Program-made: the position numbers and the translations under genes
Source of the DNA: Ichthyophis bannanicus
Taxonomy: Eukaryota; Chordata; Amphibia; Gymnophiona; Ichthyophiidae
Reading direction: 5' to 3'
DNA length: 64,000 bases
Assembly: GCA_033557465.1 (NCBI GenBank)
Contig: CM066037.1
Span: forward strand, 515,336,686-515,400,685
Part shown: piece after piece, positions 10,825-20,358 of the stretch
Numbering within the stretch: the first letter of the stretch is position 1
Layout of the letters: each line of letters starts with the position of its first letter
Notes under the pieces: generated by a model
The model's input: only the letters and a program-made list of their open reading frames with translations
Databases searched by the model: none
Told to the model about the DNA's origin: nothing

Positions 10825-11215
10825 TTTTCTTGCTGCCTTACAACCACCGGCTCAACTACATTTGTCCTTCAAGAGTAAAAAGCACTACAAGTCCCAGAAT
10901 ACCCTGGTGACTTCAAAGGGAACTTTATTCAAAGGAGGACACATAAGGCCATTTCCAGCTTGTAAGCCCTTGGGCCCAACTGGAGGCGTCGCAGTATACA
11001 TATTTAGGTCTTCATGTCTCTTCTCTTATGTCTTCTGGCGCAGGCTCTAAATCATTTTGGTCGCTCTCCTCTGAAACGTTTCAAGTCTTTTTATATCCTT
11101 TGTGACATATGGTCTCCAAAACTGAACACAATATTCCAAGTAAGGCCTCACCAATGACTTGAACAGGGACATTAATATTCCCTTCTTTCTGCTGGTTAGT
11201 CCTCTCTGAATGCAT

Positions 11216-11752
11216 ACAGACAATTAAATATTTAAAGGGTATTAACAAACAAACAAAACCTTTGCATAGACGGGGAAGCTGCAGAACTAGAGGACATGAA
11301 ATGAAACTGCTAGAAGGTGAACTCAAAAGTAACGTCAGGAAATACCTTTTCACAGATAGGGTGGTGGATGCCTGGAATGGAGGTGGTGGGAGCAAAACAG
11401 TTACATAATTCAAAAAGGCATGGGACAGACACGGTGGACTCTTATATAGCAAGATGATGGTATAAAAGCAAAGTTAAATAACTTACACTTCAGAAAACAG
11501 AAGACGATAACTCACACAGAACAGTAGGCACAATCCTAAAGAAAGGCACAGAGGGGAGGTAACCTGCACGGATTGGTGGGTATAACCCTAAACAAAGGCA
11601 CAGATGGGAGGTAACAGGCACGGATTGGCGGGTACAACCCTAAACAAAGGCATAGACGAGGGTAATCTGCAGAGAGTGGCAGGTACTATTTTTGCCACCT
11701 CACTGGGCAGACTAGATGGACCATACTGCTTTTTATTTTGGTCATTTACTAC
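11216..11752 (+). mobile_element. CR1-like LINE 3' end
   Basis: The plus strand reads KYLKGINKQT, RRGSCRTRGHEMKLLEG and KSNVRKYLFTDRVVDAWNG, then a 3' UTR with about three imperfect 50-60-bp units (GGTAACCTGCACGGATTGG...TAACCCTAAACAAAGGCA) and the end CTGGGCAGACTAGATGGACC. It is the opposite orientation to the neighbouring LINE at 9106-11215. It is a truncated fragment. Confidence 0.75.
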
Positions 11753-12420
11753 TACTACTACCGAATATTTGTATAGCGCTACAAGATATACGAAGCGCTG
11801 CACAGACACATGTAAAAGCCAGTCCCTGCTTATCAGAGCTTACAATCTAGTCAAGACAGACAACACAGTAGCTGTAGACATGGGATACATCTAGGGGGCA
11901 TGGTAAGGAAACACAAAGGAGATCAGGTGAGTCAAGATCCGAAAGCAGCAGCAAAGAGGTGAGTTTTCAGCCTGGATATGAAAAGGGTCAGAGAAGGCGC
12001 CTGACGTACAGACTCAGGTAGTTTGTTCCAGGCATAAGAGGCAGCAAGGTGAAAGGAGCGAAGTCGGAAGTTAGCAATAGTGCACAGATAGAAGCTATTT
12101 ACCAGAAGAGCGGAGTTCCCGAGGAGGAGTGTAGGGAGAGCTAAGAGAGGAAAGGTAGTGAGGAGTTGTAGAGTGAATGCACTTATAGGTCAGCAAGAGA
12201 AGTTTGAACTGGATGCGGAAACCAATAGGAAGCCATGAAGTGACTTGAGAAGAGGGGTAATATGAGCATGATGAGGCTGGAAGATTATTAGCCATGCGGC
12301 AGAGTGTTGAACAGATTGAAGGGGAGAGAGATAATTCAAAGGGAGACCAGCAAGAAGGAGGTTACAACAGTCTTGGCAGGAGGTGACTAAGGTCTGGATA
12401 AATGTTGCAGTAATATGTTA
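11753..12420 (-). mobile_element. L2-clade LINE 3' end
   Basis: The minus strand carries the C-terminus of an L2-type reverse transcriptase across several frames: VTSCQDCCNLLLAGLP, LQSVQHSAA, WLPIGFRIQFKLLLLTYKCI, AASYAWNKLPESVRQAPS and SRLKTHLFAAA. The 3' UTR ends CAGCGCTTCGTATATCTTGT and a (TAG)n-like tail at 11753-11760. A second 3' end piece of the same family is at 13895-13990. Confidence 0.8.
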
Positions 12421-14142
12421 CTATAGGGCAATCTTCCTGGGGAATGGATTAAGTTGAGGGAGATGAGTACATGTAGTTTTGCATTTTCAAAATTATGTGG
12501 GTTGTTTTGAAGGGAAAAGATAATCACATGAAAAGCAGCTACAGGTAGTTTTTCCTTGAGCAATTCCCACGGGAAAGTATGCTCACAGTCTCCTTTTGAG
12601 AACTAGGACAAAGCGCACAGGTAAAACTCCCTGTATCCACATACTTTTGAAATCACCTCAACTACATACTGGACCATATTTTTTAGTTTTAGTTTGCAAT
12701 CCATCATACATACAGGATATCTGATAACATGGTTGGCCTTAAACACAAGACTGGACACAGTTAGCAGCTAAGGGAATGCTACATGATAACAGAAGATAAG
12801 AATTATGTGATTCATTAGTTCTCAGGTAACATTACAGGGTCTGACAAAACGTGTATACATGGACTCACTAAAACATTCAACATGCAATTAAAAGGCTATG
12901 TACTAAATTTCAGCATACACACGCAAAAGCTTCTCTCAGTTATATGCATTCAGAATTAGCATACACATTAATCTAAGAAAGTATATTGTATATAGTGCTG
13001 CCTCTCTGACCACCCCGAATGGGGCTTTTATCTACCCCACCTTCATCAAGGTTAGGCAACATTCCCCTCATTTAGATTTTAGCACTACTTTTAGTGTGCA
13101 CCCGCTATAAGTCGTTAATGCAAAGTCTGCTCGTTTTTGGTTATGCTAAAAGCCCTGAAGTGTGCAGGCTAACCTTTAGTACAAAGGTTTCTAAGTGCAA
13201 TTAGCAGTTTTTGTCCAACTATGTAAATAGTTGGACAAAAACTAATGTAAATAGTTGATGTTGAAATGTTACACAGTTCAACTTTGTGATGTCTATAGTT
13301 TAAGTTTACTGTTCCATATAAAACTGCTGTGTTCAATGTAAATTGCCTTGATAAAACGGAAAGGAAGTATATAAGAAATGCTAACTAAATAAGTTAATAA
13401 ATAAACTATCAGAAATTTTACAGAACAAACTAGAAAACTCATAGGTAAACATGCAAGAATAATAAAATGGTCATCTACAAACAAAATCTAGCTCTCCAAA
13501 TGTGGGCATTAAACCAGAGCATGAATACATATGAAATGTACAGAAATGAAGCCGACTATAAGCATAGCCATTCAGCAATTACGGGCGACTTTCACTCCTA
13601 TATTCTCATCTGTTGGATAAAAGTCAAAATTATTTAGTAAAAGCATCTGATGTTCCATAAGATCCACAATAAAGTAATTAACAAATGACACATAACAGAA
13701 GAGCAAAAGAAAACTGGAAAGGGTGGCCAGTGACAGAGGAAAGACAGTCGCATATAAACATACAAAAGTAGACAAATGGCCTAGAGAATTCTCAGGAAGC
13801 CGACCAGAGCGACATTTGACGCGGAAGTAGCAGACAGTGCTGAAGGTCCAGAAAGCTTAGGAAAATGAAAAAGCAGACTGCTAACAGTGAGTACTACTTC
13901 TGCTAATCATTGGTATAGCGCTGTAAGGCGTACGCAGCTCAGTGTGAGAGTACCTGCTCAACAGAGTTTACAAAGCATAGACTGCATAGTGAGTAGTAGT
14001 TTCTTGGCAAAAATATTAGGAGGAGCATAAAAGTTCGGAACTATACCTGACACTGGCATCTACCATAGGGGGCAATTCATTCTCCTGAAGAACTGGTTAG
14101 AACAAAACCCGCCTTTTCTGAACTGACAGAGTCAGTATTGCC
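12421..14142. other. Intron with small repeats
   Basis: It holds a perfect 16-bp-arm hairpin (13207-13243), an L2-like 3' tail with TAAATAAGTTAATAAATAAA at about 13290-13405, and an L2 3' end remnant at 13895-13990 (GGTATAGCGCTGTAAGG). No gene is seen. Confidence 0.55.
13207..13243. repeat. Perfect hairpin, 16-bp arms
   Basis: AGTTTTTGTCCAACTA and TAGTTGGACAAAAACT are exact reverse complements across TGTAA. An extra TAATGTAAATAGTTG follows, a partial repeat of the loop and stem. Confidence 0.85.
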
Positions 14143-14156
14143 AGCTCGCAAGGGAG

Positions 14157-14402
14157 TGTGAAAAGAAATAGAACCCAATTGGATTAAACTGAGAACACCA
14201 AAAATAAGAAATCCAAATTGCTAAAAAACTCCCCTGAAATCTCAAGCCGTATATTTTTGTTGGAGCTTGTCAGCCCAGTGTCAGGAATAAATTCCTGACA
14301 CTGGGCTGACAAGCTCCGACACTGGGCTGACAAGCTCCAACAAAAATATACGGCTTGAGATTTCAGGGGAGTTTTTTAGCAATTTGGATTTCTTATTTTT
14401 GG
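14157..14402. repeat. Long foldback flanked by 14-bp direct repeats
   Basis: Arms 14198-14287 and 14290-14402 are almost perfect reverse complements (from CCAAAAATAAGAAATCC to GGATTTCTTATTTTTGG). The right arm contains a 21-bp tandem duplicate of GACACTGGGCTGACAAGCTCC. The flanks AGCTCGCAAGGGAG at 14143-14156 and 14403-14416 are identical and look like a target-site duplication. About 41 unpaired bases precede the left arm. There is no coding potential. Confidence 0.8.
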
Positions 14403-14416
14403 AGCTCGCAAGGGAG

Positions 14417-15151
14417 CGCAGGCAACATAACGTCAAACATGAGAGATGTGCATTTGTTATTCCGCATTCAGTTTGGCTGCCCACATTCAAAAATGTAATG
14501 CACGCTAAATTGATTTAACGCACAATAACCTATGAATTAACGTACACTGGCAATTAGCGTGCTTTAAAAAATTCTAATGTGCTTTAAAAACGTAATATTA
14601 AAACAAATATGTGAAACAAGCAAAAAAAAAAAAAGCCCACGAATGGGGAAAAAATCCCACATTAATCAAAATCAACCAAAAATTTTGCCCTGTGCCCATG
14701 ACTATTGAACACTACACATGGGCTATTAGTAGGTACAATAGATTCTGGATTCAAGGACCCGTCCCATAGCATGCTGGAATTTGTAGTTCTTTATCTTTTC
14801 CTAATCTTTTAGCATTACATCTTAGCTCTGTGTTATACTACCCTCTCGTGTAATAATTATAATTCTGCATATCCATTGAGGTACAGCGGCATAAAAGCCT
14901 ACCAAAACGTAGGTCCTCTTTCCAAACATCAGCTCTTTTTTCACCTCTAAAAAAATGTGACCTTCATTTTATTTTTTTCCCAGTAGAGAATTCTTTGGTC
15001 AAGTTTCGAAGAGATGCTTGAATTTTGGATACTTTTTGCTTACAGGCGTGCTTCAAAACCACATAGAGCACATAAGGAAAAGCAGAAGAGGAGCGAAGGA
15101 CAGAACCACATTCCAAGCAGAAGCAGCAATAATGCTGAGAAAAACGTATAC
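14417..15151. other. Intron, no gene seen
   Basis: It contains an AT-rich block with TTAACGC/GCGTTAA-type motifs near 14500-14600 and a poly-A tract at 14621-14633. No exon besides the microexon that starts at 15152. Confidence 0.45.
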
Positions 15152-15193
15152 CTTAGTCCCTTTTTGGGCAGTGTATTTCTGTCAAGTTGTATG
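15152..15193 (-). CDS. NAV3: NAV3 microexon, 42 nt
   Basis: A tiny exon with a good polypyrimidine tract and acceptor (TCTTTGTTTTAACAG) and donor GTATACGT. One base closes a serine codon, 13 codons follow, then AG opens an arginine codon closed by the exon at 7316. It reads SIQLDRNTLPKKGLR. LDRNTLPKKGLRYTP is a navigator signature, so the call rests on protein identity plus phase on both sides, not on length. It sits between introns of about 16.6 and 7.8 kb. At exactly 14 codons' worth of sequence it could be skipped without changing frame. Confidence 0.93.
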
Positions 15194-16058
15194 CTGTTAA
15201 AACAAAGAAGACCCCTGAGAACATACAATAAAGAGAAACTGTTCAGGGACACAAAACTGCAATGCCTGCTGGAAAAATATGGTTACTGACATTTTTTTCA
15301 TGGCTGTTCTTTTTTTTTACCAGGCTATATGGAAGTCTGGACACACGTCTGTTGTCTTGTAAATGTGCAAGTCACATAATCCAGTAATAAGCATCTCAGT
15401 AAAGCAACATTCTAATTCTTGAAGAGCCTCTTTGGGACTTACTTTTTTAGCAACCTATATGAGACGTCCAGAACATGTACCTATGTAATGCCTATTTTAT
15501 AAAGGCGACTATGTGCCTTTATAAAGCAGGCACCCAGAGCCAGCCTGCCCTCATCTACATCAGCTCCAAAGTGGGTGTAAATGTCTGTGCGTACTTATGC
15601 ATTTTATAAAATATACAAGTACAATACAACGCTACCCCATGCTACACCCAAACTACACCCCCAAGGAACTCCAACACACAACATGCTTATAAGCATGCAT
15701 TATCCTGTTGCCAAGTATGTATCACAGAGCAATTTTATAAGAGGCCGTTTATGCATGTAAAAGAAGCCTTACATGTGGAGAATAAAAAACGATCCCCTTG
15801 GTTAAGAAGTAATTTGGGGGATGTGTCTAAGAGCAGAAGTAGCATAAAAATCTATTAGTGGAAAGACTCTGATTCTCTGTTCAGTGTTGTTCAAAAACAA
15901 CCTGTTCATCTGAACCACACAGATCAGCACCAAGTCAATAATTCTGCTTATTTTTCACTTTTTTCTGGGAGAAGGGAGAAAAAAGGGCTTCCCAAAAGGT
16001 CAACACTCATTCCTTGCTGTTCTCCCCACTGAGAAAATAAAATATATTCTCCTTCAGG
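15194..16058. other. Intron, no gene seen
   Basis: Polypyrimidine tract of the microexon acceptor, then old repeat-like text with ATTTTATAAA motifs (15480-15790). No gene. Confidence 0.45.
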
Positions 16059-16139
16059 CTTTTAAAATGACATGAAACAAATGGCTTATATGTACACGAG
16101 ATGTTACAGCATCAAAAGTCAAGAAAGAGAACATCATTT
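16059..16139 (+). repeat. 81-bp inverted repeat, left member
   Basis: It is identical over all 81 bases to the reverse complement of 26763-26843 (starts CTTTTAAAATGACATG, ends GAGAACATCATTT). Identity stops abruptly on both sides. No coding potential. Confidence 0.9.
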
Positions 16140-16730
16140 TTAGCTAAGAATTTATTACCAGAGCATGTAGTCAAAGCTGTTAGTATAACTGGGTTTAAAA
16201 GAGGTTTGGACAAGTTCCTGGAGGAAAAATCCATAAACCATTATTAAAGAGGACCAGGGAAATCCACTGCTTACCCCTGGGACAAGCAGCATTGAATGTG
16301 TATATCTTTGGGAATCTGACAGGTAATTGTGACATGGAAACAGGATACTGGGCTTGATGGATCTCTGGTCTGACCCAGTACGGCATACCTTATGGTCTTA
16401 TATCTGCTCATATTGGATAGATACATTCTACGTTTCCAAAGACTGTAGGAATCATGTTTACGTGCCTGAAATCATCAGTGGGGTTCCTTTTCTTGCTAAC
16501 TGCTAAAGAAAGATGGAAGAAGGGTGATATAATAGACAAATTTAAATAAATGCCTCCATGGTACGAATGCAGAGGAGGTGTCCCTTTTGAAGGTGAAATG
16601 CAGCTTTGGACCAAGAGGTGATAGGAGGAAAGTAAAGGGGGATAGGCGTAATCTGAGGAGACAGTTCTTTACAGCAAGGGTGGCAGATGTGTGGAACAGT
16701 TTCCCAGTAGAGGTGCTGGAGACAGGGCCA
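16140..16730 (+). mobile_element. CR1-like LINE 3' fragments
   Basis: 16145-16385 carries the 3' end (GGGTTTAAAAGAGGTTTGG...ACTGGGCTTGATGG...TCTGACCCAGTACGGC). 16520-16730 is another C-terminal RT tail on the plus strand (GDRRNLRRQFFTARVADVWN). A reverse copy of the first part is at 34204-34312. All are short and dead. Confidence 0.7.
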
Positions 16731-16734
16731 GCCC

Positions 16735-18245
16735 GACAGATGTGCGAGAATGTTGTTTACACAGGGCCCCACGCTTCATGGGGCCCCACATCAGCTTCAT
16801 GCCACACAAGCTCTTTGGCTCCTGAGCATTTGCAGGGCGAGCTTCAGAGGGAGCCGGGGAACCCAGAGGCCCCGGCTCACCTCTGCACAGCCGCCAGAGT
16901 GAAGAATCGCATTTCGGTGGCTCTGTTCTCATGCAGCCTGCTGGCGTGCAGGAGGTTAAAGGGCATTTCCTGTTCCCCGGCACTCAGTGCGCCGGCAGGC
17001 TGCACGAGAACACAGTTGCCAGAGTGAAGGAAAACACTGCTGTTCACTCTGGCAGCTGTGCAGAGGTGAGACGGGGATTTGGGCTTCCCTGGCTCCCTCT
17101 GAAGCTGGTCAGGCAAGCACAGGGCCCCTCCGTGGTGGGGGGGGAGCTATGACTGGAAATGGGCTGATGGGGGGGACTAGGATAGGACTGGAAAGAGCTG
17201 TTGGGGGGCTAGGGCTGTAAATGGGCTGTTGGAGGGGCTAGGGCTGCAAATGGGCTGATTGAGGGGGGGGGGCTTGGACAGGAAATGGACTGATGGAGGC
17301 TAGGACTTGAAATGGTCTGATGGGGGCTAGGATAGAACAGGAAATGGCTGATAGGGGGGCTTGGACAGGAAATGGACTGATGGAGGCTAGGACTTGAAAT
17401 GGTCTGATGGGGGCTAGGATAGGACAGGAAATGGCTGATGGGGAGGCTAAGACAGGAAAGGGGAGGATTTGGGGGGCTTGGACTGGGCTGATGGGGGGCT
17501 AGGATAGGACTGGAAATGGTTGATGGGGGGCTAAGACTGGAAATGGGATGATGGGGGGCTAGGGATAAGACTGAAAATAGACTGATGGAGGGGCTAGCAC
17601 AGGACTGGAAATGGCTGATGGGGGCTAGGATAGGACAGGAAATGGCTGATGGGGAGGCTAAGACTGGAAAGGGGAGGATTTGGGGGGGCTTGGACTGGGC
17701 TGATGGGGGGCTAGGATAGGACTGGAAATGGTTGATGGGGGGCTAAGACTGGAAATGGGCTGATGGGGGGCTAGGATGAGACTGAAAATAGACTGATGGA
17801 GGGGCTAGCACAGGACTGGAAATGGCTGATGGGGGCTAGGATTGGAAATGGGCTGATGGGGGGGCTAGGACTGGAAATAGGCTGTTGCAGAGGGATGGGA
17901 GAATGGGACTAGAAGGAAGCGGATTGTGGGTGGGGCTGTAACTAGAAGGGAGCTGATGTTGGGGGAGGACTAGAAGGAGATGGGACTGGGGAAGTGAGGA
18001 TGGAGAGGGGACAAGATATTTTATGTGGGATGAAAGAAAAATCTTCGATTGGCCAGGTATTGGGAGAATAAGTGGGGACTGAGAATGGAAGGGTGAAATT
18101 TGAGTGGATGAAAAAGGAATAAAAAAAGAAATGGAGGAAAGAGCAAAAGGGGTAAGGTCACTATGTTAAAGCAGATGTAGAAAGAAAATGGAAAAAATCT
18201 AGAAGAGAGATGAAAGGACAAATGGGCAGCAGACAATGGAGAATT
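16735..18245 (+). repeat. Dispersed repeat with internal minisatellite, copy 1
   Basis: It begins GCGAGAATGTTGTTTACACAGGGCCCC and ends near GCAGACAATGGAGAATTAGC. It shares order and sequence with 60336-61318: GC-rich head, tandem array, then GGAGCTGATGTTGGGGGAGGACTAGAAGG and the ATTGGCCAGGTATTGGGAGA block. The array here is about 760 bp versus about 310 bp in the other copy. No gene recognised. Confidence 0.8.
17130..17890 (+). repeat. G-rich minisatellite
   Basis: Degenerate units of about 20-40 bp built on GGAAATGGGCTGATGGGGG and CTAGGATAGGACT. Higher-order blocks repeat, for example GGGGAGGATTTGGGGGGCTTGGACTG twice, near 17460 and 17671. The strong G-runs could form G-quadruplexes (inference). 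Confidence 0.85.
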
Positions 18246-18894
18246 AGCAGAAGACAGAAGAAACCAGAAGAAAGTGGCTGGAGAAATTGCAACTGAAAAA
18301 TAAAATGCCCAAACAACAAAAGGCAGAAAAATACTTTTTTTATTTTGAATTTATTAACTGGAATATGTCAGCTCTGGGAAATGTGCATTGCTAACATCTT
18401 TGAGTTTTGTTTAGTAAAAGAGGAAATTAATTTATAGTTTTATTTCTCCAGTCATGTTGTACATTCCAAATTTAGTTTTTGGGGTTCCCAGTTTAATTAT
18501 TCTTTTCACATTTCTAAATTGTGATCCCTTGTTCTTTGTTTGGTGATGCTCTATGTTTTGCCTGTGTAACCAAGCCGAGGTATTCTGTTCATTTAGTTTC
18601 TATGTGACACGATCCCACTTGTTCTCTTTCCCCAGTAGGAGATGTAATGGTATTCTCTGAGATGTATTCATTTAATATTTGCAGTGTTGCCTTTTGATAG
18701 GTAGGATATGGTGCTTTGTGCGTCCTGGTAGTGCTGTTATGTTACAGCGGGTTTGCTATGGGTTCTAAATGGGCAGGGTTTATAGTACTTCCTAATGTGC
18801 CTGGCAGTTGGCACTGGAGCATAATAATGTAGAAATCTGCTAGTCTCTTTATCCTCACTGTCCAGGCAAATGGTATTCAGACACTTATTGAGAG
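18246..18894. other. Intron, no gene seen
   Basis: AT-rich, unremarkable sequence with no recognised repeat. Confidence 0.45.
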
Positions 18895-19016
18895 GTATGT
18901 TTAGTAAAATTTAATGCACATTCAGAAAAGTTCATCTGCGTTAAGTGCAGGAACACCCATTTATTGCAATAGATGCAGTGGCACTTAACACACATTAATA
19001 TTTAGTAAACATGCCC
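18895..19016. repeat. Short foldback (MITE-like)
   Basis: GTATGTTTAGTAAAATTTAATGCAC and the inverse of CACACATTAATATTTAGTAAACATGC pair imperfectly. The whole unit is about 120 bp. Confidence 0.6.
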
Positions 19017-19189
19017 CTAAGTCATTGCTAGGAGAAAAAAGAGGCTTGTGAAGGGCTCTTTTGAAAGTTGCCTAAAATTTCAGATGGGCAACATATACAT
19101 TTTAAAATAAAATAAATTTACACAGATAAGCTCCAGTGTATATGCAAATGAGGCCCCACAATGAGTCTCTGCACATGGCCCTGCCTCAC

Positions 19190-19330
19190 CCTTGAGCCGC
19201 CACTGGGTGGAGACAAGAATTGATCTGAAATTAAGAAATTGTAGAACTTAATAGTTCTTATGAATGGGCAGACTGGATAGGCTGTATGGTCTTTATCTGC
19301 CATTGTTTTTCTAGGTTTCCACGTCTCTCT
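19190..19330 (+). mobile_element. CR1-like LINE 3' terminus
   Basis: GAATGGGCAGACTGGATAGG...TGGTCTTTATCTGCCATTG matches the 3' end motif seen at 11700-11752. Very short. Confidence 0.5.
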
Positions 19331-19360
19331 ATAGAAATATCTCTATATTTATATCCGTGG

Positions 19361-19500
19361 CTCTCAACCCAGACAAATCATCAGGATAACCACAATGAAT
19401 ATACATGATATAGATTTGCATACGATAGAGACATTCATATTCATTGTGGGAATCCTGAAAATCCAGGTAGATAGGTGTGCACAAGGACTGGGTTGAAAAT
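19361..19500. repeat. Palindromic MITE-like repeat (CATATTCATTGTGGAT family)
   Basis: CAGGATAACCACAATGAATATACATGATATAGATTTGCAT is mirrored by ACATTCATATTCATTGTGGGAATCCTG. A half copy lies at 19618-19680. Confidence 0.65.
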
Positions 19501-19739
19501 CAATGTGTGCGCTCTGTCTTTATATATATCCAGATACATACATAATAAGAATTTTTTACAGTATAAAGTTCAAAGATGAAGAAGCACAAATGAGAAATCA
19601 TCCACTGCCCAACAACAGGGGTCCTCAAATCCAGTCTAGGAAGGCCAGAAACCTGTCTGTTTTTCAGGATTTCCACAACAAAACTGCTGCCATTGTTTGC
19701 CACTATGCCTCTACTCTTTTGCCCTTTTGTACCCTCACC

Positions 19740-19852
19740 CCATGTTCAGGTTAAAAAGTTTAAGTTATGTGTTACTTAATTGTATTTGTGTTCGATATAA
19801 AGCTATATTGAGTTTATTAGTGTTCAACCTGTAAACCACTTTGACTTACAGA
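19740..19852 (+). mobile_element. L2-type 3' tail, split by DIRS insertion
   Basis: CCTGTAAACCACTTTGACTTACAGAAA runs into the DIRS element. The expected continuation TGGCGGTATATAAAAGTAGCTAAAT lies just beyond the far end of the DIRS, at 25901-25936. Confidence 0.7.
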
Positions 19853-20114
19853 AAAGAGTAGTTACTCACCTATAACAGGTGTTCTCCAGGAGCAGCAGAA
19901 ATCAGTCCTCACATATGGGTGACGTTGGCGTCGACGGAGCCCCCATGCGGAGCATTTCCCCAGCTTTCAAAGAAAGCCTTTGGGAATGCAGGCACGCATG
20001 CGCGGTCCCCTTCCCGCCCAAAGGTGCCAGCTTGCTCAGTCTGATGACATAGCTAAAAGACAGCACAAAAAAGAAAATGAACTATATACAACTGCAACTC
20101 CAAGGGGAGGAGGG

Positions 20115-20225
20115 AGGGTTGTGAGGACTGATTCCTGCTGCTCCTGGAGAACACCTGTTACAGGTGAGTAACTACTCTTTCTCCAGGACCCAAGCAGGAA
20201 GTCAGTCCTCACATATGGGTGACTC
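20115..20225 (-). repeat. DIRS internal complementary region
   Basis: The first half (GAGGACTGATTCCTGCTGCTCC...AACTACTCT) is the reverse complement of the left terminus at 19853-19910. The second half (TTCTCCAGGACC...ATATGGGTGAC) is the reverse complement of the right terminus at 25859-25900. The join of the two is what a circular DIRS intermediate would contain. Confidence 0.9.
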
Positions 20226-20358
20226 CCTAGCTCTGGGCTACCAGGAACCCAGACTGAAAAATAGAGCTCCTTCTAGAGCCTCAGCAACAGTGAGAGAATC
20301 TTCTCTGAGACCACACCTGAACAGTAGCCCAACACCAGGGCCGGAGGGTAGGAGTTGC

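Larger units (their letters stand above)
9432..10993 (+). mobile_element. LTR-like insertion (TG...CA, 4-bp GTAT duplication)
   Basis: The 1562-bp block starts TGTAGTGATG and ends GGCGTCGCA. It is flanked on both sides by GTAT (9428-9431, 10994-10997) and interrupts a CR1-like LINE. An inverted CCAAT box (ATTGGT, 9610), a TATA-like TTTAAAA (9659) and a poly(A) signal AATAAA (10819) lie in the order expected for an LTR read on the plus strand. I see no second LTR or gag-pol nearby, so it is most likely a solo LTR or a small non-autonomous LTR-type element. Most of it is filled by the ORF at 9459-10478. Confidence 0.6.
9106..11215 (-). mobile_element. CR1-like LINE fragment, interrupted by an LTR-like insertion
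   Basis: The minus-strand reading right of the SINE has SRDRGDMIQMFKYLNGINEQ, KSNIRKYFFTERVVGLWNNL and MAWDRHNGSL, a CR1-type C-terminal tail. The element resumes after the insertion at 10994 (GTATACATATTTAGGTC, then the block encoding CSVLETICHKGYKK). Removing 9432-10993 plus one GTAT copy restores continuous LINE sequence (TCCTCCAGCGTATACATATT). Confidence 0.75.
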
